64,000 nt of DNA from Jatrophihabitans sp964252635. GTDB lineage: Bacteria > Actinomycetota > Actinomycetes > Mycobacteriales > Jatrophihabitantaceae. The notes beneath the pieces were generated by a model. The model was not told the DNA's origin. It ran no database searches and saw only the letters and a program-made list of their open reading frames with translations. Position numbers and translations under genes: made by a program. Below, piece by piece: positions 33,166 to 41,346 of this stretch. The stretch covers positions 62,001-126,000 of the forward strand of contig NZ_CAXUNP010000001.1 of the NCBI RefSeq assembly GCF_964252635.1. The letters are read 5' to 3'. Position 1 is the first letter of the stretch; every line of letters starts with the position of its first letter.

Positions 33166-36100
33166 TTGACCTCTCGTCGACTCCTCGGTTGGGCTGCCCT
33201 GCTCACCGTCCCCGCCACCTCGATCGCCTTCGCGAGTGCCGCGTTCGCCGCGCCCGCGAGCCCGACCACGTCCGACACCCCCGCGCACAGCGCACCCGCC
33301 CCGGCCGTGAGCGGAGCAGCGTCGGGCGGCGCCGTCATCGTCGAGCTCCGCAACCAGTACCCGGGCCTCAAGCTGCGCGCGCAGGGCCCGGCCCGGCGTG
33401 CGGCCACTCGGGCCGACCAGAAGTCGATCGTCGCCGACATCAGGAGTCACGGCGGCTCGGGAGTCACCCAGCTGGTCAGCGTCAACGCGGTGGCCGCGAC
33501 CATGAGCGCCGCGGAGGTGGCGCGCCTGCGGACGAACCCGGCCGTCAAGCAGATCACCCCCGACTCGACCGAGTCGGTCCAGCTGGTCGCGTCTACGCCG
33601 ACCGAACCCACCCCACCCAAGCTGTCGTCCAAGCTGTGCCCGACGAACCCGAAGAAGCCGCTGCTCGAGCCCGAGGCACTGGCCGACACCCACGACTACA
33701 CGGGCAAGGCCAACGACCCCGACCAGGCCGCGTCCATCGCCACGGGCAAGGGCGTGATCGTCGCCAACGACGGCATCAACGAGCTGGCCGGCAACCCGAA
33801 CTTCCAGCGCGCCGACGGCTCGCACGTCGTCCTGGACGCCCCCGACTACACCGCGGACGACAGTGACGGCGAGTACTACGGCGACGCGTCCTCCATCGCC
33901 GCGCAGGGCCTCGTCACCTACGACTACTCCAAGGAGCTGCCGTACTCCGGCCTGCCGGCCGGTTGCACGTTCCGGATCAAGGGCCTTGCCCCGGACGCCT
34001 CGCTGGTCGACACCACCGGGATCGACACCCCGACCAACGCGTCCGGCTTCCGCGTCGAGAGCGAGTCGCAGATCGTCGCCGGCATCGACCGCGCGGTGAT
34101 CGTCGAGTACGCCGACATCATCAGCGAGTCCTACGGTTACTCGCAGCGCCCGGGCAACTACGCCATCCACTACGCCGCGAACGACGCCGCGATCGCGGCC
34201 GGCGTCACGGTCACGGTGTCCTCGGGTGACAGCGGCGTGTCCGGAACGGTGTCCTCGCCGGCCACCGACCCACAGGTGATCGCCGTCGGCGCGACCAACA
34301 CGTTGCGGCTCAACGCCCAGGCCTACGGCTACACCAAGTGGACGAACGACAACATCACCCCGCTGTCGTCCGGCGGCACCGCGCCGAACAACCGGGTCGT
34401 CGACCTGGTGGCCCCGGGTTACGGCGGTGAGGCCGCGTGCAGTCCGAGCGGCAGCGACTGCCCCGAGAACACGATCACCGAGGCGTTCGGCGGTACGAGT
34501 GAGGCCTGCCCGATCGTGGCGGCCGCGGCCGCCGACGTCATCCAGGCCTACGCCGACACCCACGGCGGCACCAAGCCCACCCCGGCGCTGGTCAAGCAGC
34601 TGCTGACCGGCACGGCCACCGACATCGGCGCGCCCGCCGACGAGCAGGGCGCCGGACTGGTCGACGTCTACCGCGCGGTGCGCGCGGCCCAGCAGACGGC
34701 GGGCAGCACCGCTCCGGCCCAGAAGTCGGACGCGAACAGCCTGGTGGCGACGCCGACGCAGCTGGACACGGTCGGCACGGGCGGCTCGTCGAGCACGCAG
34801 CACGTCAGCCTGTACAACGCGAGCACCAAGGCCACCAAGGTCACGCCGACGACCCGCACCCTGGGCGCGGCGTCGCAACTCGGCAAGACGGTCACCGAGG
34901 CGGTCAGCGCGCCGGACCCGAGTGCCGCCGTCCCCGCCGAGGGCGCCACCGCGGCGCCGGCGGTGACCTTCACCGTCCCGAAGGGCCTGGACCGGCTCAA
35001 CGCCGACATGATCGTCCCCGACCCGACGAACTCGGCGATCCTGTCGTTCACGCTCGTCGACCCGAAGGGACGACTGACCCAGGTGTCCTACGACTACGGC
35101 ACCGGGCCCACCAGGACGGGACAGACGATCGGCACCACGCCGAACATCCAGCACGTGGAGGTGACCGCCCCCGCCGCCGGGAAGTGGACGGCCAAGATTC
35201 TCTGGGCCAACGGACGCGCCCACCTGCAGGACCTGCCGAACGTGCCGGGCACCTACCGTGGCGACGTCTCGTTCCGCACCACGGGCCAGCACTACGTCCT
35301 GACGTCGGCCGGGCCCGCGGTGCGGATCCCGGCGCATTCCAGCGCCGATGTCGCGGTGCCGGTGACGTTCCCGAAGGCCCCGGGTGACCACCCCGAGACC
35401 GTCCAGTTCATCGGCAGCACGGGTGCGGCGCTGGCCTACCCGGTCGCCCGTCGCACGCTCGTCCCGTCGACGGGAGGGACGTTCACCACCAAGATCACCA
35501 GCACGGTGGGTCGTGGCGTAGGACAGATCAGCACCTACGACCTCGACGTCCCGGCCGGCAAGAAGGACCTCGACGTCGACTTCCGCACCGCCGACGCGAG
35601 CCCGGACAACAAGTACACGTTCTACCTGCTGAGCCCGAGCGGGACGGTGGTCGCGCAGGACAGCACGCCCACCACGACGCTGCAGGGCATCGGGTCCGAC
35701 GCCCCCAAGGCGATGGCCTCGTTGTTCGCCGCCGCCCCGGTGGCCGGGCGGTGGGAGATCGACGTCGAGCTCAATCTGACGGTGTCGGGCAAGGAGTTCG
35801 AGCAGACGGTCAAGGGCGACGTGGGGTACGACCAGGGCTCGGTGTCGGTGTACTCGCTGCCGACCACGGCGTCCACCACGATCGCGTCGAACGCCACCCG
35901 GGCGGTAAGTCTCGGCGTCAAGAACCCGACCGGGACCGGTCGCTCGTTCAGCCTGGTCTCGTCGAACGGCGAGCTGACCAGCACCCCCGTGTACATCCCG
36001 GCCGGGGCGACCGCCCTGGTCACGGGCACGATCACGCCGAAGGCCGCGGTCGGCACCACGGTCACGGGCACGATTTCGGTCGTGAGCAACACCAGCTCGA

Positions 36101-36174
36101 CGGCGCGAGGGTTCACCACCCAGACGATCGCGTCACTGCCCTACAGCTACACCGTCGTCAGCCCTCCGGCCTGA
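33166..36174 (+). CDS. Secreted subtilisin-like S8 protein with an altered catalytic His
   Basis: 1002 residues with a signal peptide (basic MTSRRLL, hydrophobic core, cleavage after AFA near residue 26). A subtilase-like domain follows: VIVANDGINE in place of the Asp motif, SGDSGVSGTVSSPATDPQVIAVGA, and FGGTSEACPIVAAAAADV with the Ser. The His motif (normally HGTHVAG) is replaced by GDASSIAAQG, so the Ser-His-Asp triad is incomplete. The rest (residues about 520-1000) is a set of Fn3-like or P-domain-like beta segments. GGGAG 5 bases before TTG decides this start over GTG 33136. May be an active sedolisin-like variant or a binding protein. Confidence 0.8.
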   Translation: MTSRRLLGWAALLTVPATSIAFASAAFAAPASPTTSDTPAHSAPAPAVSGAASGGAVIVELRNQYPGLKLRAQGPARRAATRADQKSIVADIRSHGGSGVTQLVSVNAVAATMSAAEVARLRTNPAVKQITPDSTESVQLVASTPTEPTPPKLSSKLCPTNPKKPLLEPEALADTHDYTGKANDPDQAASIATGKGVIVANDGINELAGNPNFQRADGSHVVLDAPDYTADDSDGEYYGDASSIAAQGLVTYDYSKELPYSGLPAGCTFRIKGLAPDASLVDTTGIDTPTNASGFRVESESQIVAGIDRAVIVEYADIISESYGYSQRPGNYAIHYAANDAAIAAGVTVTVSSGDSGVSGTVSSPATDPQVIAVGATNTLRLNAQAYGYTKWTNDNITPLSSGGTAPNNRVVDLVAPGYGGEAACSPSGSDCPENTITEAFGGTSEACPIVAAAAADVIQAYADTHGGTKPTPALVKQLLTGTATDIGAPADEQGAGLVDVYRAVRAAQQTAGSTAPAQKSDANSLVATPTQLDTVGTGGSSSTQHVSLYNASTKATKVTPTTRTLGAASQLGKTVTEAVSAPDPSAAVPAEGATAAPAVTFTVPKGLDRLNADMIVPDPTNSAILSFTLVDPKGRLTQVSYDYGTGPTRTGQTIGTTPNIQHVEVTAPAAGKWTAKILWANGRAHLQDLPNVPGTYRGDVSFRTTGQHYVLTSAGPAVRIPAHSSADVAVPVTFPKAPGDHPETVQFIGSTGAALAYPVARRTLVPSTGGTFTTKITSTVGRGVGQISTYDLDVPAGKKDLDVDFRTADASPDNKYTFYLLSPSGTVVAQDSTPTTTLQGIGSDAPKAMASLFAAAPVAGRWEIDVELNLTVSGKEFEQTVKGDVGYDQGSVSVYSLPTTASTTIASNATRAVSLGVKNPTGTGRSFSLVSSNGELTSTPVYIPAGATALVTGTITPKAAVGTTVTGTISVVSNTSSTARGFTTQTIASLPYSYTVVSPPA

Positions 36175-36194
36175 CGTTCGCGGTATCGGTGGTG

Positions 36195-36232
36195 ACAGCG
36201 CCGGAACGTCCCACGGGGCGTTCCGGCGCTGT
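36195..36232 (+). terminator. Terminator hairpin after the S8-like gene
   Basis: ACAGCGCCGGAACG (36195-36208) and its perfect complement (36219-36232) make a 14-bp stem with a 10-base loop, 20 bases after the stop. There is no T-tract. The rest of 36175-36280 shows nothing further. Confidence 0.7.
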
Positions 36233-36280
36233 TCGTCGTGCGGGGCCGGCGTTCGGTTCTCGCGCTCGGCCCGGCTCGTG

Positions 36281-36640
36281 CTACTTCGCTCGCTTCGCGA
36301 GAATGCGGTCGATCATCTCGCCGCGACGACGGGCCAGCGTGGCCATCTCGTCGGTGCGCCGGCGCACGTCGTCCGCGTCGGCGGAGCCGGTGAACACCAT
36401 CGCCCAACCGCCGTCGCCCTCGAGCTCGGGAATGCGTTCGACGAGCCGTTCCTGCTCGACGTGGTGGGTGCCCGAGAACGCGTGACCGTCGTCGACCACC
36501 GCGACCAGCACGTGGCCGTCGGGCAGGTCGGGCAGCGCCTGCACGATGTGCTCGGCGTGCTCGGCGAACACCGCTGCCGCGTCCACGGTCCGACCGGCCC
36601 GCGAGCGGGCCTCGGGTGACGTATCGCCGTGCATGGCCAT
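36281..36640 (-). CDS. Conserved-looking small protein of unknown function (119 aa)
   Basis: Not recognised. The 119 residues are soluble and highly charged, with a helix-rich look at both ends: AAAVFAEHAEHIVQALPDL and RRRTDEMATLARRRGEMIDRILAKRAK. The middle (GHVLVAVVDDGHAFSGTHHVEQERLVERIPELEGDGGWAMVFTGS) could be a four-strand alpha/beta domain. GGAG is 6 bases before the ATG. It lies 25 bp downstream of the LpdA-type gene on the same strand and may be cotranscribed. Confidence 0.7.
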   Translation of the reverse strand: MAMHGDTSPEARSRAGRTVDAAAVFAEHAEHIVQALPDLPDGHVLVAVVDDGHAFSGTHHVEQERLVERIPELEGDGGWAMVFTGSADADDVRRRTDEMATLARRRGEMIDRILAKRAK

Positions 36641-36665
36641 GGGGAGCTCCTTCGGGATCGCAGGG

Positions 36666-38063
36666 TCAGGTGAGGTCGTCGTGCAGCATGAGCCGACGCG
36701 CGGCCTCGGCGATCGAGCCCGTCAACGCCGGATAGACGCCGATCGTTCCCGCCAGGTCGTTGACGGTGAGCCCGCGCTGCACGGCCAGGGTGAGCGGGTA
36801 GATCAGCTCCGAGGCTCCCGGTGCCACCACGACGGCTCCGATCACCGCGCCGGTCGCGTGCCGGCAGTAGATCTTCACGAAGCCTTCCTGGTGGCCCTGC
36901 ATCTTGGCGCGCGCGTTGGTGCCCAGCGGCAGCGTCACCGAACGAGCAGGAACCTCGCCGGACGCGATCGCCGCGGAACCGATGCCCACCGTCGCGATCT
37001 CGGGGTTGGTGAAGATGTTGGCCGCCACCGTCTTCAGGCGCAGCGGGGAGACGGCCTCGCCGAGCGCGTGCCACATCGCGATGCGGCCCTGCATGCCGGC
37101 CACCGAGGCCAGCAGCAGCACGCCGGTGCAGTCGCCGGCGGCGTAGATCGACGGCACGCTCGTGCGCGAGACCCGGTCGACGCCGATGTAGCCGCGCTCG
37201 TCGAGGTCGACGCCGACGTGGTCGAGGCCGAGGCCGTCGGTGTTCGGCACCGAGCCGACGCACATGAGCGCGTGCGAACCGATGACCTCGCGACCGTCGA
37301 GGAGCGACACGACGACACCGTCGTCGGTGCGCCGCACCCCTGCCGCACGTGCCTGCTTGACCAGCGTGCCGCCACGCTGGGTGAAGACCTTCTCGATGAC
37401 GTCGGCGGCGTCGGCGTCCTCGTTGGGCAGCACGCGGTCGCGGCTGGACACCAGCGTCACCGGCACGCCGATCTCGCTGTAGCCGCTGGCGAACTCGGCA
37501 CCGGTGACGCCGGACCCGACGACGATCAGGTGCTCGGGCACGTCGGCGAGGTCGTACATATCGCGCCACGACAGGATGCGCTCGCCGTCGGGCACCGCGG
37601 TGGGCAGGACGCGCGGGGTGCCGCCGGTGGCCAGCAGCACCACGTCGGCGTCGAGCGTGTCGACCACCGCGCCGCCGTCGTCGAGCACCTCGAGGCGGTG
37701 GGCGCGCGACGTCTGCTCCGCGGCGAAGCGCCCGCGGCCGGGCAGGACGGTGACGCCCTCACGGACCAGGCGCTTGGCGATGTCGTCGGACTGCTGGCGA
37801 GCCAGGTCCTTGATGCGTCCGTCGACGGTGGTGATGTCGACGAGCACGTCGCCCGAGCTGCCCACCCCGACCCGCGGGGCGTCCCGGAGGGCCGTGACCC
37901 GGTCGCTCGTGGCGATGAGGGTCTTGCTGGGCACGCAGTCGGTGAGCACGCAGGCCCCGCCGATGCCGTCGCGGTCGACGACCGTGACCTGGGCACCGAG
38001 CTGGGCCGCGACCAGGGCCGACTCGTACCCGGCCGGGCCGCCGCCGACGATCACGATGCGCAT
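36666..38063 (-). CDS. lpdA: LpdA-type NAD(P)H-quinone/disulfide flavoprotein reductase
   Basis: 465 residues. FAD-binding MRIVIVGGGPAGYESALVAAQLG; redox motif GGACVLTDCVPSKTL with both cysteines spaced as C-x4-C; central NAD-binding VVGSGVTGAEFASGYSEIG; second FAD segment SIYAAGDCTGVLLL; and a C-terminal dimer domain. The DCVPSKT variant rather than GCIPSK marks the LpdA/Rv3303c group, which reduces quinones rather than acting in pyruvate dehydrogenase. A GTG directly before the ATG is preceded by GACAAT at 6 bases, so a leaderless start one codon earlier is possible. Confidence 0.9.
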   Translation of the reverse strand: MRIVIVGGGPAGYESALVAAQLGAQVTVVDRDGIGGACVLTDCVPSKTLIATSDRVTALRDAPRVGVGSSGDVLVDITTVDGRIKDLARQQSDDIAKRLVREGVTVLPGRGRFAAEQTSRAHRLEVLDDGGAVVDTLDADVVLLATGGTPRVLPTAVPDGERILSWRDMYDLADVPEHLIVVGSGVTGAEFASGYSEIGVPVTLVSSRDRVLPNEDADAADVIEKVFTQRGGTLVKQARAAGVRRTDDGVVVSLLDGREVIGSHALMCVGSVPNTDGLGLDHVGVDLDERGYIGVDRVSRTSVPSIYAAGDCTGVLLLASVAGMQGRIAMWHALGEAVSPLRLKTVAANIFTNPEIATVGIGSAAIASGEVPARSVTLPLGTNARAKMQGHQEGFVKIYCRHATGAVIGAVVVAPGASELIYPLTLAVQRGLTVNDLAGTIGVYPALTGSIAEAARRLMLHDDLT

Positions 38064-38166
38064 CACCAGACCATTGTCCCCGTACACCCCGCCAGGTCGG
38101 TACGCTCCCCCGGACTGGTCCGCCGTACGAGCTGTCCGGGCTCGGCGCGACGGGGTGAGGAGCACG

Positions 38167-38658
38167 GTGAGCGGTTCGTCCGGCGGGCTGTACGCGGCGT
38201 ACGGCTCCAACATGGACCCCGAGCAGATGCTCGAGCGGTGCCCGCACTCACCCGCCGCCGGCACCGGGTGGCTCACTGGTTGGCGCCTGACCTTCGGCGC
38301 CGAGGAGCACGGGTGGGACGGCGCGCTGCCGATGATCGTCCCGGACGCCGGCGACCCGGGCGGTGACGAGCCTCCCGGTCAGGTCTTCGTCGCGCTGTAC
38401 GAGGTGTCGACCCAGGATCTCGCCGTCCTGGACTCCTGGGAGGGCGCCGACACCGGGCTGTACAGCCGGATCAAGATCCGTGTGTCGACGCTGGAGGGCG
38501 ATGTGCTGGCGTCCGCCTACATCCTGGACGGCTACGAGGGCGGCCTGCCCTCGGCCCGCATGATCGGGCTGATGGCCGACGCCGCGGAGGCCGCGGGCGC
38601 GCCCGACACCTACGTCGCCGACCTGCGGGCACGACCCTGCCGCTCGCTCGGCGAGTAG
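38167..38658 (+). CDS. Gamma-glutamylcyclotransferase-like protein
   Basis: 163 residues with the GGCT fold: the phosphate-loop-like GLYAAYGSNMDPEQM at the N-terminus, FVALYEVSTQDLAVLDSWEGADTGLYSRIKI with the conserved Asp/Glu region in the barrel, and SAYILDGYEG. The predicted reaction is release of 5-oxoproline from gamma-glutamyl compounds. GTG has GGTGAGGA 5 bases upstream. The carboxylate-amine ligase at 40171 can make gamma-glutamyl peptides, so the two might be functionally related. Many members are only predicted. Confidence 0.78.
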   Translation: MSGSSGGLYAAYGSNMDPEQMLERCPHSPAAGTGWLTGWRLTFGAEEHGWDGALPMIVPDAGDPGGDEPPGQVFVALYEVSTQDLAVLDSWEGADTGLYSRIKIRVSTLEGDVLASAYILDGYEGGLPSARMIGLMADAAEAAGAPDTYVADLRARPCRSLGE

Positions 38659-38673
38659 GCGCCCACGTTCCCG

Positions 38674-38790
38674 CCCGAGTTGTCCGCGTCCGCACGAGTC
38701 AGGACGCGACGACGCGCGGACAAGTCGATGAGGTGCGAGAAGTTGTCCGCGGTTACCCGAGCCAGGACGCGACGAAGCGCGGACAACCCG
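38674..38790. repeat. Two tandem palindromic repeats, GAGTTGTCCGCG family
   Basis: Hairpin A: CCCGAGTTGTCCGCG (38674-38688) with CGCGGACAAGTCG (38715-38727, one mismatch). Hairpin B: AGTTGTCCGCG (38741-38751) with CGCGGACAACCCG (38778-38790). Both loops contain the identical 13-mer CAGGACGCGACGA (38700-38712 and 38763-38775). The element fills the 148-bp gap between convergent genes, so it may also terminate both transcripts. Confidence 0.8.
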
Positions 38791-38806
38791 GGGTGTGGCA
38801 GTTGGC

Positions 38807-39946
38807 TCAGAGCGCCGCGAGCGCGGTGTGCGCCAGCGCCACCGTGTAGTCGACGCCGGCCGCCAAGGCCCGTTCGTCGATGTCGAACGTGCCCTGGTGC
38901 AGGTCGAAGGACGCGCCACCCGGCGGGCAGACGCCGAGGCGGGCGAGGGCTCCCGGCACCTTGTCCAGGTACCAGGCGAAGTCCTCGCCGCCCATGCTCT
39001 GCTCGGTACCGGTGAGCGCATCCTCGCCGAGGGCGGTGAGGACCGCGGTCCGTTGCACGGCGACGGCGGGCGGGTCGTTGATGACGGGCGGCACGCCGCG
39101 GGTGTACGTGGTCACGGCCTGCACCCCGGACGGTGCGACCACCTGTGCCACCAGGCTCTCCAGCAGCGGCTTGGCGTCGTCCCAGGCGTCGCGGTCGAAG
39201 ACGCGCAGGGTGCCGCGCAGCCGCCCGGACATCGGTATGGCGTTGGCGGCCCGGCCGGCCTCGACGGCACCCCACACCAGCGACAGTGCCGACCGGGGAT
39301 CGACGCGGCGGGACAGCACGGCGGGCAGCTCGGTGATCAGCAGGCCCAGCGCGAACACGACGTCCTGGGTCAGGTGCGGCCGCGCCGTGTGGCCACCGGT
39401 GCCGCTGAGCTGCACCTCGACCTGGTCGCAGGCGGCGGTGATCGGCCCGACGCGGAGCCCGATCTGCCCCGTCGCGATGCGCGGGTCGCAGTGCAGGGCG
39501 AAGATCTGCGCGACGTCGTCCAGCACGCCCGCGGCCATGGCCACCGGCGCGCCCCCGGGCACCGTCTCCTCGGCGGGCTGGAAGACCAGACGCACCCGAC
39601 CCGCCGGCGGCTCGGCGGCGAGGGCGGCCGCGGCGCCGAGCAGGATCGCCGTGTGCGCGTCGTGCCCGCACCCGTGACACACCCCGTCGACCGTCGAGCG
39701 GTAGGGCACGTCCTTCTCGTCGGGGATGGGCAGCGCGTCGATGTCGGCCCGCAGCGCGACGACCGGCCCGCCGTTGTTCTCACCCACCTCGCACACGACG
39801 CCCGTTCCGCGCGGCAACACCTCCGGCCGCAGCCCGGCGTCGCGGAGCACGTCGACGATCAGCCCGGTGGTGCGGTGCTCGGCGAAGGCGAGCTCGGGGT
39901 GACGATGCAGATCGCGCCGCAACCCCACGACGTCGATCCCTGTCAC
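38807..39946 (-). CDS. M20-family amidohydrolase
   Basis: 379 residues. Zinc-binding and catalytic blocks: GLRRDLHRHPELAFAE, RADIDALPIPDEKD, CHGCGHDAHTAILLGAA, FQPAEETVPGGAPVAM with the general-base Glu pair, and the C-terminal SMGGEDFAWYLDKVPGAL. This is the IAA-amino acid hydrolase/hippurate hydrolase type; M. tuberculosis has AmiA1/AmiB1 in the same neighbourhood. It probably cleaves N-acyl-amino acids. GTG 39946 gives the normal N-terminus; the upstream sequence is lost in the assembly gap 14 bases away, so its promoter cannot be seen. Confidence 0.93.
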   Translation of the reverse strand: MTGIDVVGLRRDLHRHPELAFAEHRTTGLIVDVLRDAGLRPEVLPRGTGVVCEVGENNGGPVVALRADIDALPIPDEKDVPYRSTVDGVCHGCGHDAHTAILLGAAAALAAEPPAGRVRLVFQPAEETVPGGAPVAMAAGVLDDVAQIFALHCDPRIATGQIGLRVGPITAACDQVEVQLSGTGGHTARPHLTQDVVFALGLLITELPAVLSRRVDPRSALSLVWGAVEAGRAANAIPMSGRLRGTLRVFDRDAWDDAKPLLESLVAQVVAPSGVQAVTTYTRGVPPVINDPPAVAVQRTAVLTALGEDALTGTEQSMGGEDFAWYLDKVPGALARLGVCPPGGASFDLHQGTFDIDERALAAGVDYTVALAHTALAAL

Positions 39947-39960
39947 AGCCTCGCTCCGCT

Positions 39961-40060
39961 NNNNNNNNNNNNNNNNNNNNNNNNNNNNNNNNNNNNNNNN
40001 NNNNNNNNNNNNNNNNNNNNNNNNNNNNNNNNNNNNNNNNNNNNNNNNNNNNNNNNNNNN
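39961..40060. other. Assembly gap of 100 N
   Basis: A run of exactly 100 N, the usual placeholder for a gap of unknown length. It begins 14 bases upstream of the amidohydrolase start and ends at a tandem repeat, which probably caused it. Confidence 0.98.
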
Positions 40061-40178
40061 CGGCTCTGCAGAGCAGCCGAGCCTCCGGTTCGCTCCGCAA
40101 GCGTCGCTCACAGGGGCTCCGCTCGGCTCTGCAGAGCAGCCGAGCCTCCGGTTCGCTCCGCAAGCGTCGCTCACAGGG
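40061..40178. repeat. 63-bp tandem repeat at the gap edge (two visible units)
   Basis: The unit begins at 40061 and again at 40124; 55 bases of the second match the first exactly (to 40178). Each unit contains a near-palindrome, CTCGGCT...AGCCGAG around CTGCAG, that can form a hairpin. The unit length is divisible by 3. Further copies may be hidden in the gap: the sequence just before the N run ends in the same CTCCGCT as the unit. The second copy overlaps the last codons of the ligase gene. Confidence 0.85.
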
Positions 40179-41307
40179 CGAGTCCGTCCCGCATCTCGGC
40201 CAGCAGCAGGTCGACGACCGGCTCGAGCCGCCCGCCGTTCTCGGCGGCCGCGGCGCGCTGACGCTGGTAGCTGCCGCCCCGCTCGACCAGCTTGGGGATG
40301 AGCTCGAGCTCGTCGCTGCACTCGAGGCGCCGGGCGATCGGGAGCAGGTCCTCGACAACGGCGTACAGGGCGTCCTTGACCGGCTGCACCCGGCCGGTGT
40401 TGTCGATGACGATCTCGGCGTCGAGGCCGTACCGGGCGGCGCGCCACTTGTTCTCGCGCACGAGCCACGGCCGGGGTTCCGGCAGGGTGTAGCCGTCGTC
40501 GAGCTGGCGGTCGAACCGCTCGACCAGGCACTGGGCCAGGGCCGCGACGCAGGAGATCTCGTCGAGTGAGGGCAGCCCGTCGCAGATGCGCAGCTCGACG
40601 GTGCCGAAGTTCGGGTGCGGGCGGATGTCCCACCACACCTCGCGGATGGACTCGATGGCGTTCGAGGCCATCAGGATCTCCATGTAGCGCTCGAACTCGT
40701 CCCACCCCGACAGCTGGTAGGGCAGGCCGGCCGTGGGGAGCGCCTCGAACACCTTCGAGCGGTAGGACGCGAGGCCCGTGTCCGAACCGATCCAGTACGG
40801 CGAGGACGCCGACAGCGACAGGAAGTGCGGCAGGTACTGCAGCAGCGCGTTGACGATGGGGATCGCCTTCTCGGGCGCCCGGATGCCGCAGTGCACGTGG
40901 ACGCCGAAGATCTGCAGCTGCCGCGCCATCCACTGGTTGCGCTCGATCAGCGCGTGGTAGCGCTCGGTGTCGGTGACCTCCTGCGACGCCCAGTCCGTGA
41001 TCGGGTGGGTGCCGCTGCACATCAACCCGACGTTCTGCTTCGCCGCGTAGCCGGCCAGCTCGTCCACGGTGCCAGCGAGGTCCGCGCGGGCCTCGGCGAC
41101 GGTCTGGCAGACGCCGGTGATGACCTCGACGCAGGACTGCAGCAACTCGTGCTTGGCCTTGGGGTGCTCGCCGTCGCCCTCCAGGGAGATCTCGGCGAGC
41201 AGGTCGTTGGAGACCCCGGTGAGCTGGCGGGTGTCGAGGTCGACGAGCTCCAACTCCCACTCCACCCCGAGACTGGTCCGCTGGGAGGGGGTGAAGTCGA
41301 TGCGCAC
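40171..41307 (-). CDS. Carboxylate-amine ligase, GCS2 family (YbdK-like)
   Basis: 378 residues. The glutamate-cysteine ligase 2 fold is evident: LGVEWELELVDLDT at the N-terminus, HELLQSCVEVITGVCQTV, the metal/ATP sites around FGVHVHCGIRAPEKAI, and WWDIRPHPNFGTVELRICDGLPSL, ending with VRENKWRAARYGLDAE. It makes a gamma-glutamyl amide bond at the expense of ATP. In actinobacteria the family has roles in ergothioneine-like or other gamma-glutamyl pathways, but no ergothioneine genes flank it. GTG 41307 has TACGCT 7 bases upstream. The stop codon is inside the 63-bp repeat. Confidence 0.9.
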   Translation of the reverse strand: MRIDFTPSQRTSLGVEWELELVDLDTRQLTGVSNDLLAEISLEGDGEHPKAKHELLQSCVEVITGVCQTVAEARADLAGTVDELAGYAAKQNVGLMCSGTHPITDWASQEVTDTERYHALIERNQWMARQLQIFGVHVHCGIRAPEKAIPIVNALLQYLPHFLSLSASSPYWIGSDTGLASYRSKVFEALPTAGLPYQLSGWDEFERYMEILMASNAIESIREVWWDIRPHPNFGTVELRICDGLPSLDEISCVAALAQCLVERFDRQLDDGYTLPEPRPWLVRENKWRAARYGLDAEIVIDNTGRVQPVKDALYAVVEDLLPIARRLECSDELELIPKLVERGGSYQRQRAAAAENGGRLEPVVDLLLAEMRDGLAL

Positions 41308-41314
41308 GCAACGC

Positions 41315-41320
41315 AGCGTA
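41315..41320 (-). promoter_or_regulatory. -10 box TACGCT for leaderless ligase gene
   Basis: TACGCT, 7 bases before GTG 41307. It lies 27 bases upstream, in transcription order, from nothing else; the antiporter gene ends at 41347. Confidence 0.55.
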
Positions 41321-41346
41321 TCCGGCCCTTACCCGTGGCGACCCGG

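Noticed and set aside
29824..35391. An open frame of 1855 codons on the minus strand, through the MFS, biotin carboxylase and S8-like genes.
   Set aside because: Beyond the MFS part, which is real and ends at its own ATG (31056), the frame is antisense to two well-supported genes and its composition is Arg/Gly/Asp-rich, as expected for an unused frame of GC-rich DNA.
40061..40178. Short repeats next to the gap as a possible CRISPR array.
   Set aside because: The 63-bp units are contiguous with no unique spacers and no cas genes are nearby; this is a tandem repeat.
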